Assembly (NCBI GenBank): GCA_031431475.1
Contig: JANPDL010000025.1
Location: 248,001 to 312,000 of the forward strand
Origin: JADCCX01 sp031431475
GTDB lineage: Bacteria; Pseudomonadota; Alphaproteobacteria; Rhizobiales; Beijerinckiaceae
Reading direction: 5' to 3'
DNA: 64,000 nt
Shown here: positions 43,927 to 52,715 of the stretch, piece by piece
Layout of the letters: the number at the start of each line of letters is the position of its first letter
Numbering within the stretch: the stretch's first letter is position 1
Notes under the pieces: model-generated
The model's input: only the letters and a program-made list of their open reading frames with translations
Databases searched by the model: none
What the model was told of the DNA's origin: nothing
Program-made: the position numbers and the translations under genes

Positions 43927-44556
43927 ATGAATCAAAGTTTCGCAGATAACCCCACGGTTTCCCGTCGCGCTCTGCTTTGCTTCGGCGGGCTTGTGGTGCC
44001 CTCATTTTGGTCTGCCGATGCATTGGCAATTGATGCAGTCGGGCGGATGACAGAGGTGCGCGGTTCCGTATCCGCGCAAGGCTTCGACGGGTTTCGAACG
44101 TTGGATAAGACAAGCCAGATATTCCTGCAGGACCTTGTCAGGACGAGTGCTGCTGCCCGTGCCACGCTGCAAATGGGATCGCGGACCACAGTGAGGCTTG
44201 GAGAGAATGTCCGGTTTCGTATCGATCAGTATACAATCGATCGCGGTGGTACTCTGGAACTTGGTGCAGGGGCTGCTTTCATTGATACGAACGGCAGTCA
44301 ACCCATGGGCTTGGTAATCCGCTCTCCTTCGGCGCTCATTGCAGTTCGCGGGACGGCCTTCTTCGTGGGTACCGAGCATGATGGAAGATTCGGAGTCTTT
44401 GTTCGTTCCGGAGCTGTGGAAGTAACCGCAGCTTCGCAATCCATTCGTTTGAACCGCGGCCAAGGAACGAGCATCTCAAGCCCTGGCCTCCCGCCCGAAC
44501 GTGCGGCAGTCTGGACGACAGAACGTATTAACCGGGCCCTGGCCCTCACTCGCTAG
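43927..44556 (+). CDS. FecR-domain protein
   Basis: A 209-residue protein with a twin-arginine-like signal (SRRALLCFGGLVVPSFW, residues 12-28) and a FecR domain: MTEVRGSVSAQGFDGFRTL, then FLQDLVRTSAAARATLQ and VIRSPSALIAVRGTAFFVG. There is no membrane anchor after the signal, so it is likely periplasmic. It converges with the cyclase gene, and the two stop regions overlap by 11 bp. FecR proteins often accompany CHASE2-cyclase genes; it may be a sensor or ligand partner. Confidence 0.85.
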   Translation: MNQSFADNPTVSRRALLCFGGLVVPSFWSADALAIDAVGRMTEVRGSVSAQGFDGFRTLDKTSQIFLQDLVRTSAAARATLQMGSRTTVRLGENVRFRIDQYTIDRGGTLELGAGAAFIDTNGSQPMGLVIRSPSALIAVRGTAFFVGTEHDGRFGVFVRSGAVEVTAASQSIRLNRGQGTSISSPGLPPERAAVWTTERINRALALTR

Positions 44557-46468
44557 GAGGCGTGGCCAGTGTGTAGACTGGAATATCCGGGGATACAGCG
44601 GACGCGCGCAGCGTTCCTATTTGAATCAGTGGCCAAGACTTTCTGGCTGCAGTTACCGTACCGGGACCGATGGCGATAGATGTCGGCCGGGACTTGCTGA
44701 ACGCTTCAAGGCGAGATGCGAGATTTACCGCCGGGCCATGCGCTGTATAGTCAAGTTTGTTAGGGCCACCTATATCGCCAACAATAACGGAACCTGTTTC
44801 TATCCCTATACGTGTCCGCCCTAGACCAAGGCGCTGCGCAAGCGGTTCTTTCCGGAGTATCGTGGTCACCGCCTGAATATCCCGGGCGCAGGCAATTGCC
44901 TGGTCAGCATGATCCGGCAAATCGATTGGTGCGTTAAAAAAGGCATGAACCGCATCGCCAACCACTTTGTCGATCATGCCATTGTGTGACCGGATGGAGG
45001 AGCAGACCAGCTCTACATATTGATCAAGGAGCGCCACCAGATCCGCGGGATCTGCATGCTCAGTCATGGCTGAGAAGCTTTCGATATCTGTGAAGAGTGC
45101 CGTCAGCTCGCGCCGTTCTCCTGACATTTTGAGCGCACTCGGATTGGCCACGATACGCGCCACGACCTCAGGTGCAAGATGCATGGAAAATCGTCTCTCG
45201 ATCGCGACCCGCAACATCCATTCGTTACTCAGCCGAACAAAGCTTGTACCGACGCATGCGCTGGCAACAGCAGCAATTGGCCAGACAGGGTCGATGAGCC
45301 AGGCGGCAAACCATGCTAGAGATATCGCTGAGGCTAACAAGGCGACGGCCGTGAGCGTACAGGCGATGAATGCCAGTGCAGGCGGCACAAGTATGGCAAT
45401 CACAACGGACATGCATCCCGACAGCAACGCGACCGCAGCCTCCATGCTCAAGGCAAGTCCTGGTCTTATGGGTTGAACGTTGGCAATGATTTGTGTCGCG
45501 ACATCTGCATGTATCTGGACGGATGGTGTGAATGCATTGCCGGCCGTTGGCCGTAGACCGCCGGCTTCCGGAGCGCTTGAGCCGATAAAAACGATTTTTC
45601 CTGCCAGTGCCGTTGGCGGCGTTTGCCGGGCGAGGACCCGAGCAGCAGAAATGGTTCTCTCATTCTGCCTGACGCCCGATGAGAACGACACTCTCATTCT
45701 TCCATCAACTGGATATCTCAGCTGATAGCGACCGACGCGCAATTCCTGCCTGCCGGGGTCCACGTGAACCGGCACCTCTCCTTCGGCAATACGGACAGCC
45801 TCAAGGCCAAGCGATGTCCATAGCTTCCCCTGTGACAGGGCAAGCAGCGGGGCATCGCGCACCGGTGCACTGTCTTCATTCAGCAATGACAGAATGCCGG
45901 TTGATTTTGCCTTGGCCAGGAAGGATGCACCCGGAGCAGCAAGGCCTTCAGATGAGACAAGGGCACCGAACGATCGCGTATTTTCACTTCGGCTGACAGA
46001 GACGGGCGGCGCCAGTGGAATCGCTGCGGTCGGCGAGGGATCCAGGGCCATTCCGAGAACAACACTGGTTTGCCCGATCGCATCCGCAAGCCGGATTGAT
46101 GCAGTACTTTCGGAATCGCTTTCGTTCATCCGATCCTGGAAAACGATATCAATGGCTACCGCACTTGGCTTCTGCGCTCCGATCAGGTCAATGAGTTCAG
46201 CAACTTTGGTTCTCGGCCACGGCCATGGTCCAACTCGTCCGAGGCTGTCGCGGTCGATATCGACGACAACAATCTCGTAGCTCCTTGGCAGGCTGTGCGT
46301 ATGCAAAAGCAGTTGGTCAAACCAGCTTTCACGGATGCTGCTGGGAATGCCACGCGGATCAGCAAACTGTAGCAGCACGCATATCAGCACAGCAGACAAA
46401 CCGACCCAGCAGGCGGGTCCTCGGAGGCGAGGCTGTCCCTTCTGGCTATGAGCGAAAAGAGGCTTCAA
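44546..46468 (-). CDS. CHASE2-domain class III adenylate/guanylate cyclase
   Basis: A 640-residue membrane cyclase: an N-terminal membrane segment, an extracytoplasmic CHASE2 domain (residues 45-330), three membrane helices (335-410) and a cyclase domain (452-635). Metal-binding Asp461 (FTDIESF) and Asp505 (VVGDAV), purine-specifying Lys571 and Asp573 (KLDYT), and transition-state Asn582 and Arg586 are all present, so it should be active and prefer ATP. The start is TTG at 46468, overlapping the TGA of the Crp-like gene as TTGA. The pair is therefore coupled: signal in, cAMP out, Crp as likely receptor. Confidence 0.92.
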   Translation of the reverse strand: MKPLFAHSQKGQPRLRGPACWVGLSAVLICVLLQFADPRGIPSSIRESWFDQLLLHTHSLPRSYEIVVVDIDRDSLGRVGPWPWPRTKVAELIDLIGAQKPSAVAIDIVFQDRMNESDSESTASIRLADAIGQTSVVLGMALDPSPTAAIPLAPPVSVSRSENTRSFGALVSSEGLAAPGASFLAKAKSTGILSLLNEDSAPVRDAPLLALSQGKLWTSLGLEAVRIAEGEVPVHVDPGRQELRVGRYQLRYPVDGRMRVSFSSGVRQNERTISAARVLARQTPPTALAGKIVFIGSSAPEAGGLRPTAGNAFTPSVQIHADVATQIIANVQPIRPGLALSMEAAVALLSGCMSVVIAILVPPALAFIACTLTAVALLASAISLAWFAAWLIDPVWPIAAVASACVGTSFVRLSNEWMLRVAIERRFSMHLAPEVVARIVANPSALKMSGERRELTALFTDIESFSAMTEHADPADLVALLDQYVELVCSSIRSHNGMIDKVVGDAVHAFFNAPIDLPDHADQAIACARDIQAVTTILRKEPLAQRLGLGRTRIGIETGSVIVGDIGGPNKLDYTAHGPAVNLASRLEAFSKSRPTSIAIGPGTVTAARKSWPLIQIGTLRASAVSPDIPVYTLATPPSE

Positions 46469-47151
46469 AGTGCTTCAGCTATATCTTCAAGTGCGGGGAC
46501 GTCTATGCTCCAGCGAGCTTTCTCGCGTTTGAGGAAACCGTCTGTTGTCCATTGCATGAGAACCTGGTTCACCTTCGGGCGTGAAGCGCCTGCCAATGCC
46601 GCGATGTCGCGCTGGTTAAGGTCGATAGCGTAGGTCGTGAGTCGCCCTTCTTTTTTCCCGTTCATAAAGGAGAACAGGCTGACAAGAACAGCAGCCGTAC
46701 GGGCCTCAAGCTGATGCAGAGCAATCGACTCGGCCTGAGCAGTCGTGGCGCGCAGGCGCATACACAGCATAGCAATAATGTTGGTCTGGATCAGAGGATT
46801 CTTTGACATAAGATTTTGCAAGGCAGTTCGCGTCAAAACAAGTGTTTCAACAGCGGTCACTGCTGTCGCATCAGTCGTTCGCAGCCCTCCATCAAGTGCG
46901 GCAATCTCGCCGAACATGGAACCAGTGGTTGCAAGGCGCACCGAAAGTTCGCGGCCTTCCGGAGACATCATTGACAGGCGGACATATCCTGACGCGATCA
47001 TGTAACAGGAGCCGGCCTGATCGTGCTTGAGAAAAATCGTCTCGCCTGGTCGGAAAGTCTTGCTGGTGAGCATTTTGCGGATGTCGGCAAGGGTGGTGGC
47101 ATCAAGATTGGCAAATAGCGACTGCGCTGCCACGACTGCGTTTATGTCCAT
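46465..47151 (-). CDS. Crp/Fnr-family regulator
   Basis: A 228-residue regulator with a cyclic-nucleotide-binding domain (GETIFLKHDQAGSCYMIASG, then RELSVRLATTGSMFGEIAAL) and a C-terminal winged HTH (NQRDIAALAGASRPKVNQVL). The FGEIAAL phosphate-binding cassette favours cNMP binding, and there are no Fnr-type cluster cysteines. It precedes and overlaps the cyclase gene. A palindrome lies directly upstream of its start, suggesting autoregulation. Confidence 0.92.
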   Translation of the reverse strand: MDINAVVAAQSLFANLDATTLADIRKMLTSKTFRPGETIFLKHDQAGSCYMIASGYVRLSMMSPEGRELSVRLATTGSMFGEIAALDGGLRTTDATAVTAVETLVLTRTALQNLMSKNPLIQTNIIAMLCMRLRATTAQAESIALHQLEARTAAVLVSLFSFMNGKKEGRLTTYAIDLNQRDIAALAGASRPKVNQVLMQWTTDGFLKREKARWSIDVPALEDIAEAL

Positions 47152-47161
47152 GCCCGCCCCG

Positions 47162-47192
47162 CTGACTGATCCAGAATATCTATATCAGTCAG
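47162..47192. promoter_or_regulatory. Candidate operator in front of the Crp-like gene
   Basis: CTGACTGAT (47162-47170) and ATCAGTCAG (47184-47192) form perfect 9-bp arms with a 13-nt spacer, starting 11 bp upstream of the start codon. The position would suit repression by the Crp-like protein. Confidence 0.45.
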
Positions 47193-48039
47193 AAAATAGG
47201 AGCCGCAGCAATGTTTACTTGGTAGCCTTGGTTTCAACAAACTGTACGAAGCGCCGCCGAAAGATCGACGGCGCTCGTCGTCATCGTTGAAGGTGCCAGC
47301 CTCATACTTTTCCCCCAAAGGCAGATCAGATTGTGGGTAAGTTCATACCGGCAGTAGCCGGCGTGGCCGTTGGGAAAGCAAACGTATCGGTAACACGAGC
47401 ACCGGTTGGGTCACTTGGGCCATCCTTATCCTCGATGCCGATTGCGGCCAGCCGTATGGCCTTCCGCCCGCAGAAGCCATTGCAGCATCCGGCTGCCAGC
47501 GAACGGGTAATCGAGGTGCAGCTCGTCGATCCGGCGCATCAAGGCCAGGTCGGCAACGCTTGTGGCGCGGCAGAAAATAGATGCCGCCCCGGCTGATGCC
47601 GAGTTGTCAATCAGCACGGGATAGTGACCCGGGATACTGACGCAAAAGGGACCCACCTGTTGCGATGCGTGCGGTGTAAGCAGTCGCCCCGGTGGAGATG
47701 GTCGGGGTTTCGCAGCCGGGGCGACTGCGTTTCCAGAAGTCTGTGTTTCGTGTGCTGTTCAGGCCCGGGTCTTGAAGCGCCAGCTGTCATTGCCTGTTTG
47801 GACGATCTCGCAATGATGCGTGAGGCGGTCGCGCTGCACAATGTGTAAGCGAAGCTGCTTCAGATGGTGGCCCAGCAACAGCGCTGGCGGTGTGTCGGGT
47901 AACGATGGCAGGTCGGGTACCCTGCGGCGCAGTACGACACATGCTCCGATCCGATTCGAGCAGCTACAGGATTGCGCACAAAAGTGGGTGCCGGTTTTGT
48001 GAGCACGCAATGCCGTAATTTGTGATGATCATGCGCGCG
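47193..48039. mobile_element. Graveyard of insertion-sequence remnants
   Basis: No intact gene in about 850 bp. On the minus strand, 47430-47570 reads ADLALMRRIDELHLDYPFAG then SRMLQWLLRAEGH, the N-terminal part of an IS3-type OrfB. At 47759-47832, DRLTHHCEIVQTGNDSWRFK is the C-terminus of an IS21-type IstB. Bases around 47621-47656 (TGACGCAAAAGGGACCCACC) look like an IS21 terminal repeat. A 12-bp inverted repeat (47681-47692 and 47716-47727) lies between. Confidence 0.6.
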
Positions 48040-49026
48040 CTACTCCAACTTGACACCAGCCGCAGCTGCTACCGAGCGCCAACGTGCGATATCCGTTGAG
48101 ATGAATGCTTTCATGGCCATCGCCGGCAGGCATGCGGCCTCACCACCTAATCCTTCGAGGCGCGTTCGAATATCTGGCAATTGGCAGATCGCAGCGATCT
48201 CCCTTTCCATTGCTTCTAGGATTGCAGGGGGCGTTTTGGTTGGCGCAAGCAAGCCGAACCAGGCAATCGTCTCATAACTTGCAAAACCCGCCTCCGCCAT
48301 GGTGGGTACATCTGGAAGGACAGGTGATCGACGTGCTGATGTCACTGCCAGTGGCGTCACCTTGCCTTCACGGACCAGACCAATGGCCGGTGGCAGATTG
48401 ACCGACATGAATTCGACTTGACCACCGATGATGTCATTCAATGCCAGGGTGGCACCGCGGTAAGGCACATGTTGTGCCTTTAGACCACCGGCTACCAGCT
48501 TGAGATACTCGGCATTCATATGCGCAGAGCTGCCTTGCCCGCCCGAGGCATAGTTCAGCTTGCCAGGCTCGGCCTTCATCTTCTCCACCAGAGCTGCAAT
48601 CGAGGTGATGCCAGTGCTCGGGCTTGCAACGAAAATATTGGGCGCGCGGAAGATCATCGAAATCGGCGCGAAGTCGCGTTCGACATCGTATGCCAGCTTG
48701 GCATAGACGGCCGAGTTGATGCCATGCGATCCGGCATTGCCCATGATGAATGTATAGCCATCAGGCGCAGATGTTGCCGCGAGCGCTGTCCCAATGGCAC
48801 CGCCAGCGCCAACCTTGTTCTCGACCACAAACGGCTGACCGAGACGCTGGGCAAGCTTCTCTCCAAACAGGCGTGCCACGATATCGGAGCCGTCGCCCGG
48901 CGCACTTGGCACAATGATTGTCACTGTCCGGCTGGGCCATTGCTGCGCCGCAACAGGTGGCAGGTTGGCCATCACGGCGGTCAAAACCCATATACACAGT
49001 GCGATCAGGTTTGCGCGATGTCTCAT
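48040..49026 (-). CDS. Tripartite tricarboxylate-type (Bug) substrate-binding protein
   Basis: A 328-residue periplasmic binding protein: a signal peptide (residues 1-27, LIALCIWVLTAVMANLPPVA), then the Bug family signature WPSRTVTIIVPSAPGDGSDI and later YASGGQGSSAHMNAEYLKLV. The cognate TctA/TctB membrane proteins are not in the window, so it is an orphan, or it may serve the adjacent ABC system. It lies 38 nt downstream of the ATPase gene and is probably the last gene of that operon. The start is set at MRHRANLIAL. Confidence 0.88.
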   Translation of the reverse strand: MRHRANLIALCIWVLTAVMANLPPVAAQQWPSRTVTIIVPSAPGDGSDIVARLFGEKLAQRLGQPFVVENKVGAGGAIGTALAATSAPDGYTFIMGNAGSHGINSAVYAKLAYDVERDFAPISMIFRAPNIFVASPSTGITSIAALVEKMKAEPGKLNYASGGQGSSAHMNAEYLKLVAGGLKAQHVPYRGATLALNDIIGGQVEFMSVNLPPAIGLVREGKVTPLAVTSARRSPVLPDVPTMAEAGFASYETIAWFGLLAPTKTPPAILEAMEREIAAICQLPDIRTRLEGLGGEAACLPAMAMKAFISTDIARWRSVAAAAGVKLE

Positions 49027-49064
49027 GGGCGTTTCCTTTTGTTGTCCGACAGGGTGCATGCTGG

Positions 49065-50786
49065 TCAAGCCTGGTTGATTGCGGGAGCGGAAGCTGCCCT
49101 GTTCCAGATGACAGGCTCGGCATCCCAGCCCTCGGTCATCGTGTCGGTGATCTCCGGCCAATCCAGCATCGGATCAGGCCAGGGGATCGCAGCTACGAGC
49201 GCGCGCGTGTACGGATGTTGCGGCTTGGCAATGACCTCGCATGGTGGTCCGTACTCCACAATGCGGCCAGCATGCAGCACGATCACCTCATCGCTGATCT
49301 GATACGCCGTTGCCAGATCATGTGTTATGTAGATGATCGAGATGCCATGCTCACGTCGCAGGCCCGATAGTGACGCCAGGATCGACATTCGCAAGGATGC
49401 ATCGACCATCGAGACAGGCTCATCGGCCACAATCAGAGCTGGCTTGAGTGTCAGAGCACGCGCGACCATCAGCCGTTGGCGTTGGCCACCAGACAGCTCA
49501 TGTGGAAATCTGCCCAGAACCTCATCGGGATCAAGCCCCACGCCGGCACATGCCTGTCTGGCTGCTTGTCGAGCATCGTCATGGCTGCGGGCTATGCCGA
49601 ACCGCAGCATCGGCTGTATCAGTGCTCTGTCGACCCGGTAAAATGGATTGAACGATGCATAAGGATCTTGAAAGATGGCCTGCACATCGCGGCGAAAATC
49701 CAGATGCTGCGCACTGCCGAGTGCGGCATAGGCTGTACCCCGATACTGAATGCTTCCTGTACTCGGTGTTTCAAGGCCAAGGATCATCCGGGCCAAAGTG
49801 GTCTTGCCCGAGCCTGACTGGCCAACGACAGCAATGATGCGAGGTGCGCCTGTGGTGATCGCGAGGGACATCGGGTGCAGCGCCGTCTTGGCCTTTCCGT
49901 GCAGCATTCCGCCACCGAAGGCCTTACCGATCTGATCGAGCGCGATCAGAGGCGGCTTGGCAACGACCAGTGCACCAGGTTTGGTCGGGGCCTGGTCAAT
50001 CCGTCCGCTGAGCGAGGGAACGCTGGAAATTAGCTCGTGCGAGTAGTCGTGAGCAGGAGTTGTGAACAATTGCCCTGTCGGCGCATCCTCGACGATAAGT
50101 CCGCGCCGCATGACGATCACCCGATCCGTGACCTGCGCCATCAGTCCCATGTCATGACCAATGAGAATCAAGCCACAGCCGAGCCGTTGCTGAGCGTCAT
50201 CCAGAGTCTTCATCACCTGGCGCTGGGAAATCACGTCCAGTGCGCTGGTTGGCTCATCGGCAATGATCAATCGCGGATCAAGCATGATCGCGATTGCTAT
50301 GCATACGCGCTGCTTCATGCCGCCGGACAATTGATGGGCGAACATGTCTGCCACGCGATGCGGCAGGCCGACGCCATCAAGCGCCTGGGCCACGGCATCA
50401 TCTGCGGCGGACCTGTCGAGCAGAACGCCATGATCAATGAGGCCATCCAGCATCTGCTCGCGGATGCGCAGGACAGGATTGAGCGCATTCATCGCACCTT
50501 GCGGAATATATGAAAGCGTCCGCAGACGTGCCTCGCGGATTTCGTTGCCCTTGAGTGCGAGCAGGTCAATTTTGTCCAGATGCGCTGTCCCTGCGGTTAT
50601 CTGACCCGGCGGCTTGATCATCCGCATCAGTGCGAGTGCTGCTGTTGTCTTGCCGGAGCCGGATTCGCCAACCAGACCAACCCTTTCGTTGGCCTCAACC
50701 GCAAAACTGATCCCGCGCACTGCCTGCACAATCTGGCGCGTAGTCGCGAAGGTGACAGACAGGTCCTGCACCCTGAGAAGGCTCAT
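49065..50786 (-). CDS. Fused ABC importer ATPase (DppD-DppF type)
   Basis: A 573-residue protein with two nucleotide-binding domains. The first has Walker A GESGSGKTT, signature LSGGMKQR and Walker B LIIADEPTS; the second has GQSGSGKTT, LSGGQRQR and LIVADEPVS. Both carry the oligopeptide C-terminal extension. Fusion of the two ATPases is common in alphaproteobacterial peptide/sugar-acid importers. The start is MSLLRVQDLSV. It energises the permeases encoded just upstream. Confidence 0.95.
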   Translation of the reverse strand: MSLLRVQDLSVTFATTRQIVQAVRGISFAVEANERVGLVGESGSGKTTAALALMRMIKPPGQITAGTAHLDKIDLLALKGNEIREARLRTLSYIPQGAMNALNPVLRIREQMLDGLIDHGVLLDRSAADDAVAQALDGVGLPHRVADMFAHQLSGGMKQRVCIAIAIMLDPRLIIADEPTSALDVISQRQVMKTLDDAQQRLGCGLILIGHDMGLMAQVTDRVIVMRRGLIVEDAPTGQLFTTPAHDYSHELISSVPSLSGRIDQAPTKPGALVVAKPPLIALDQIGKAFGGGMLHGKAKTALHPMSLAITTGAPRIIAVVGQSGSGKTTLARMILGLETPSTGSIQYRGTAYAALGSAQHLDFRRDVQAIFQDPYASFNPFYRVDRALIQPMLRFGIARSHDDARQAARQACAGVGLDPDEVLGRFPHELSGGQRQRLMVARALTLKPALIVADEPVSMVDASLRMSILASLSGLRREHGISIIYITHDLATAYQISDEVIVLHAGRIVEYGPPCEVIAKPQHPYTRALVAAIPWPDPMLDWPEITDTMTEGWDAEPVIWNRAASAPAINQA

Positions 50787-50787
50787 C

Positions 50788-51699
50788 TCATGCCCTCCGC
50801 CGAAGCCGCGGATTGGACAGCTCATCCAGCCCCGCATTGACGAGATAAAGGCCGACAAACAAAATGATCAGAATTGTTACAGGCGGCAGGATCCACCACC
50901 ACATGCCGCGAAGAAAGGCTGAGAATTCCATCATCCAGAAGATGGTCATGCCGAGCGTTGGCTCGTTCTGCGGCCCAAGACCCATGGCTTCAAGGCCAAC
51001 GCTGGCCAGTATCGCGGCCGAGACAGCTGTAACAAAGGACGACACCAGAAACGGCATCAGATTGGGCACGATCTCGAGGAAGACGATGCACAGCGGTCCC
51101 TCTCCTGACAACTTCGCCATCTCGACATAGCCGGCTGAACGCAGCACAAGCATCTGGCTTCTCACCTGGCGTGCCGGCCTTCGCCAGGCAAGTGCAGCCA
51201 CAACGAGTGCCATGCCGATTGACGACAGTCCTGTCTGCACAACTGCTGCAATCATGACGAGAAAGAGGATCGCCGGCACTGTCAGCAGCACATCGATCAT
51301 CCACGTGATAATGGCGTCGGTTCGTCCGCCGATGTACCCGCTGATCAGTCCGAGCGCACTTCCAAACGCGATACCGATTGCGCCGGCGATCAGCCCGGTC
51401 CGGATCGTCAGCCATGTTCCCAGGATCATGACAGACATAAGATCGCGACCCTGCGGATCACTCCCGAAGATCAGACCAGGGCCGGGCGCTGCACCGGGCG
51501 GAGCGGACAAAGGCACAGCTGTTGAAACATCGTACACCAGCCGCCCGAGGCCAGTGAAAAGTGCGAGCGCCAGCAAAAGGACCATGCCGATGCCGAGCGA
51601 GGGATTGCGGCGGACATAGCGCAAGGCAGCACCAAGCCGTGGCAACCTCCCGTCCAGCGCCTTGGTTGAGGCAGATATCACCGGCGCTGCATCAGCCAT
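50788..51699 (-). CDS. ABC permease (DppC type)
   Basis: A 303-residue inner-membrane permease with six predicted helices and a transport-associated N-terminus (FGSDPQGRDLMSVMILGTWL). The EAA-type loop is present near residue 200. It starts 8 bp inside the end of the DppB-type gene, and its stop is one nucleotide before the ATPase start, so translation is coupled. Confidence 0.93.
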   Translation of the reverse strand: MADAAPVISASTKALDGRLPRLGAALRYVRRNPSLGIGMVLLLALALFTGLGRLVYDVSTAVPLSAPPGAAPGPGLIFGSDPQGRDLMSVMILGTWLTIRTGLIAGAIGIAFGSALGLISGYIGGRTDAIITWMIDVLLTVPAILFLVMIAAVVQTGLSSIGMALVVAALAWRRPARQVRSQMLVLRSAGYVEMAKLSGEGPLCIVFLEIVPNLMPFLVSSFVTAVSAAILASVGLEAMGLGPQNEPTLGMTIFWMMEFSAFLRGMWWWILPPVTILIILFVGLYLVNAGLDELSNPRLRRRA

Positions 51700-52702
51700 T
51701 TCGGCCTCCCACCCGCACTCGCGGATCAAGCAGCGGATAGATCAGGTCAATCGCCAGCATGGAAAGGGCGACGGTGAGCGTCAGGATGAAAACAATGCCG
51801 TAGATTGTGGGGAAGTCGAAAAGCTTGATCGAGTCTAGCAGCAAAGAGCCAAGCCCTGGGTAGGAGAACACGATCTCGACCAGCACGGCCCCGGTCACGA
51901 CCTGCCCGAAATACAGCGCCAATGCCGTAGCTTGGGGAAGAAGCGCATTGCGCATGCCATAGCGCAGGAACAGGCGCCATGGCTTCAGACCCTTGGCTTC
52001 GGCGAATGTCATGTAATCTTCGCCCTGCACGCTCACCATCATGCCGCGCATGCCGATGGCCCAGGTGCCGATCGATGCGATGATGATCGAAAGCGATGGA
52101 AGCACGGCATGGTGCAAAACCTCGCGCCCAAATTCCCAGGACCACTCCGGGATCGAGACGATCCCGTGTCCTCCGGAAATGGGAAACCAACCAGCTTTGG
52201 CCGCCAGGAAATAGATCAGCACCAGCCCAAGAAGATAAAAGGGAATGGCCGAGAACACCATGATGAGCGGGGACAAGATCTGGAGGATGCGTGAATCGCG
52301 GTTCCAGCCAGCCGCTGCGCCAAGCAATGTGCCCAGCACAAAGGCGATAAGCGTTGTCGAGATCATTAACCCGAGCGTCCACGGTAACGCGGCGGCGATA
52401 AGGTCAGCGACCCGCACCGGATACTTGGTGATTGAGTAGCCAAAGTCGAACTGCGCCATATCTCCCAGATAGCTGAAGTATTGTTGCCAAAGCGGGCGAT
52501 CCAACCCGAACTTGGCGTTGAAAGCCTCCGACATTTCCTGAATCTTGGTCGGGTCAACACCTGAGGTGCCGGCCATCTGGGTCAGCTTTTCGGCGATCGG
52601 GTTCTTCGGCGCCATACGCGGAATAAAGAAATTGAGGGTGCCCGCCGCCCAGACGACGGCGAGCACCATGAATATCCTTTGCAGGACGAGACGTGCGAGC
52701 AT
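51692..52702 (-). CDS. ABC permease (DppB type)
   Basis: A 336-residue permease with the family's N-terminal helix (LARLVLQRIFMVLAVVWAAG), a periplasmic loop and five further helices. FLRYGMRNALLPQATALAL carries the coupling loop and VLVEIVFSYPGLGSLLLDSI the family C-terminal motif. Follows the binding-protein gene by 13 nt and pairs with the DppC-type permease. Confidence 0.94.
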   Translation of the reverse strand: MLARLVLQRIFMVLAVVWAAGTLNFFIPRMAPKNPIAEKLTQMAGTSGVDPTKIQEMSEAFNAKFGLDRPLWQQYFSYLGDMAQFDFGYSITKYPVRVADLIAAALPWTLGLMISTTLIAFVLGTLLGAAAGWNRDSRILQILSPLIMVFSAIPFYLLGLVLIYFLAAKAGWFPISGGHGIVSIPEWSWEFGREVLHHAVLPSLSIIIASIGTWAIGMRGMMVSVQGEDYMTFAEAKGLKPWRLFLRYGMRNALLPQATALALYFGQVVTGAVLVEIVFSYPGLGSLLLDSIKLFDFPTIYGIVFILTLTVALSMLAIDLIYPLLDPRVRVGGRNG

Positions 52703-52715
52703 CGCGCCGGATCAG

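Noticed and set aside
47611..47841. 76-codon minus-strand open frame
   Set aside because: It spans IS21 debris and a hairpin; no protein similarity apart from the IstB end, which is in another frame.
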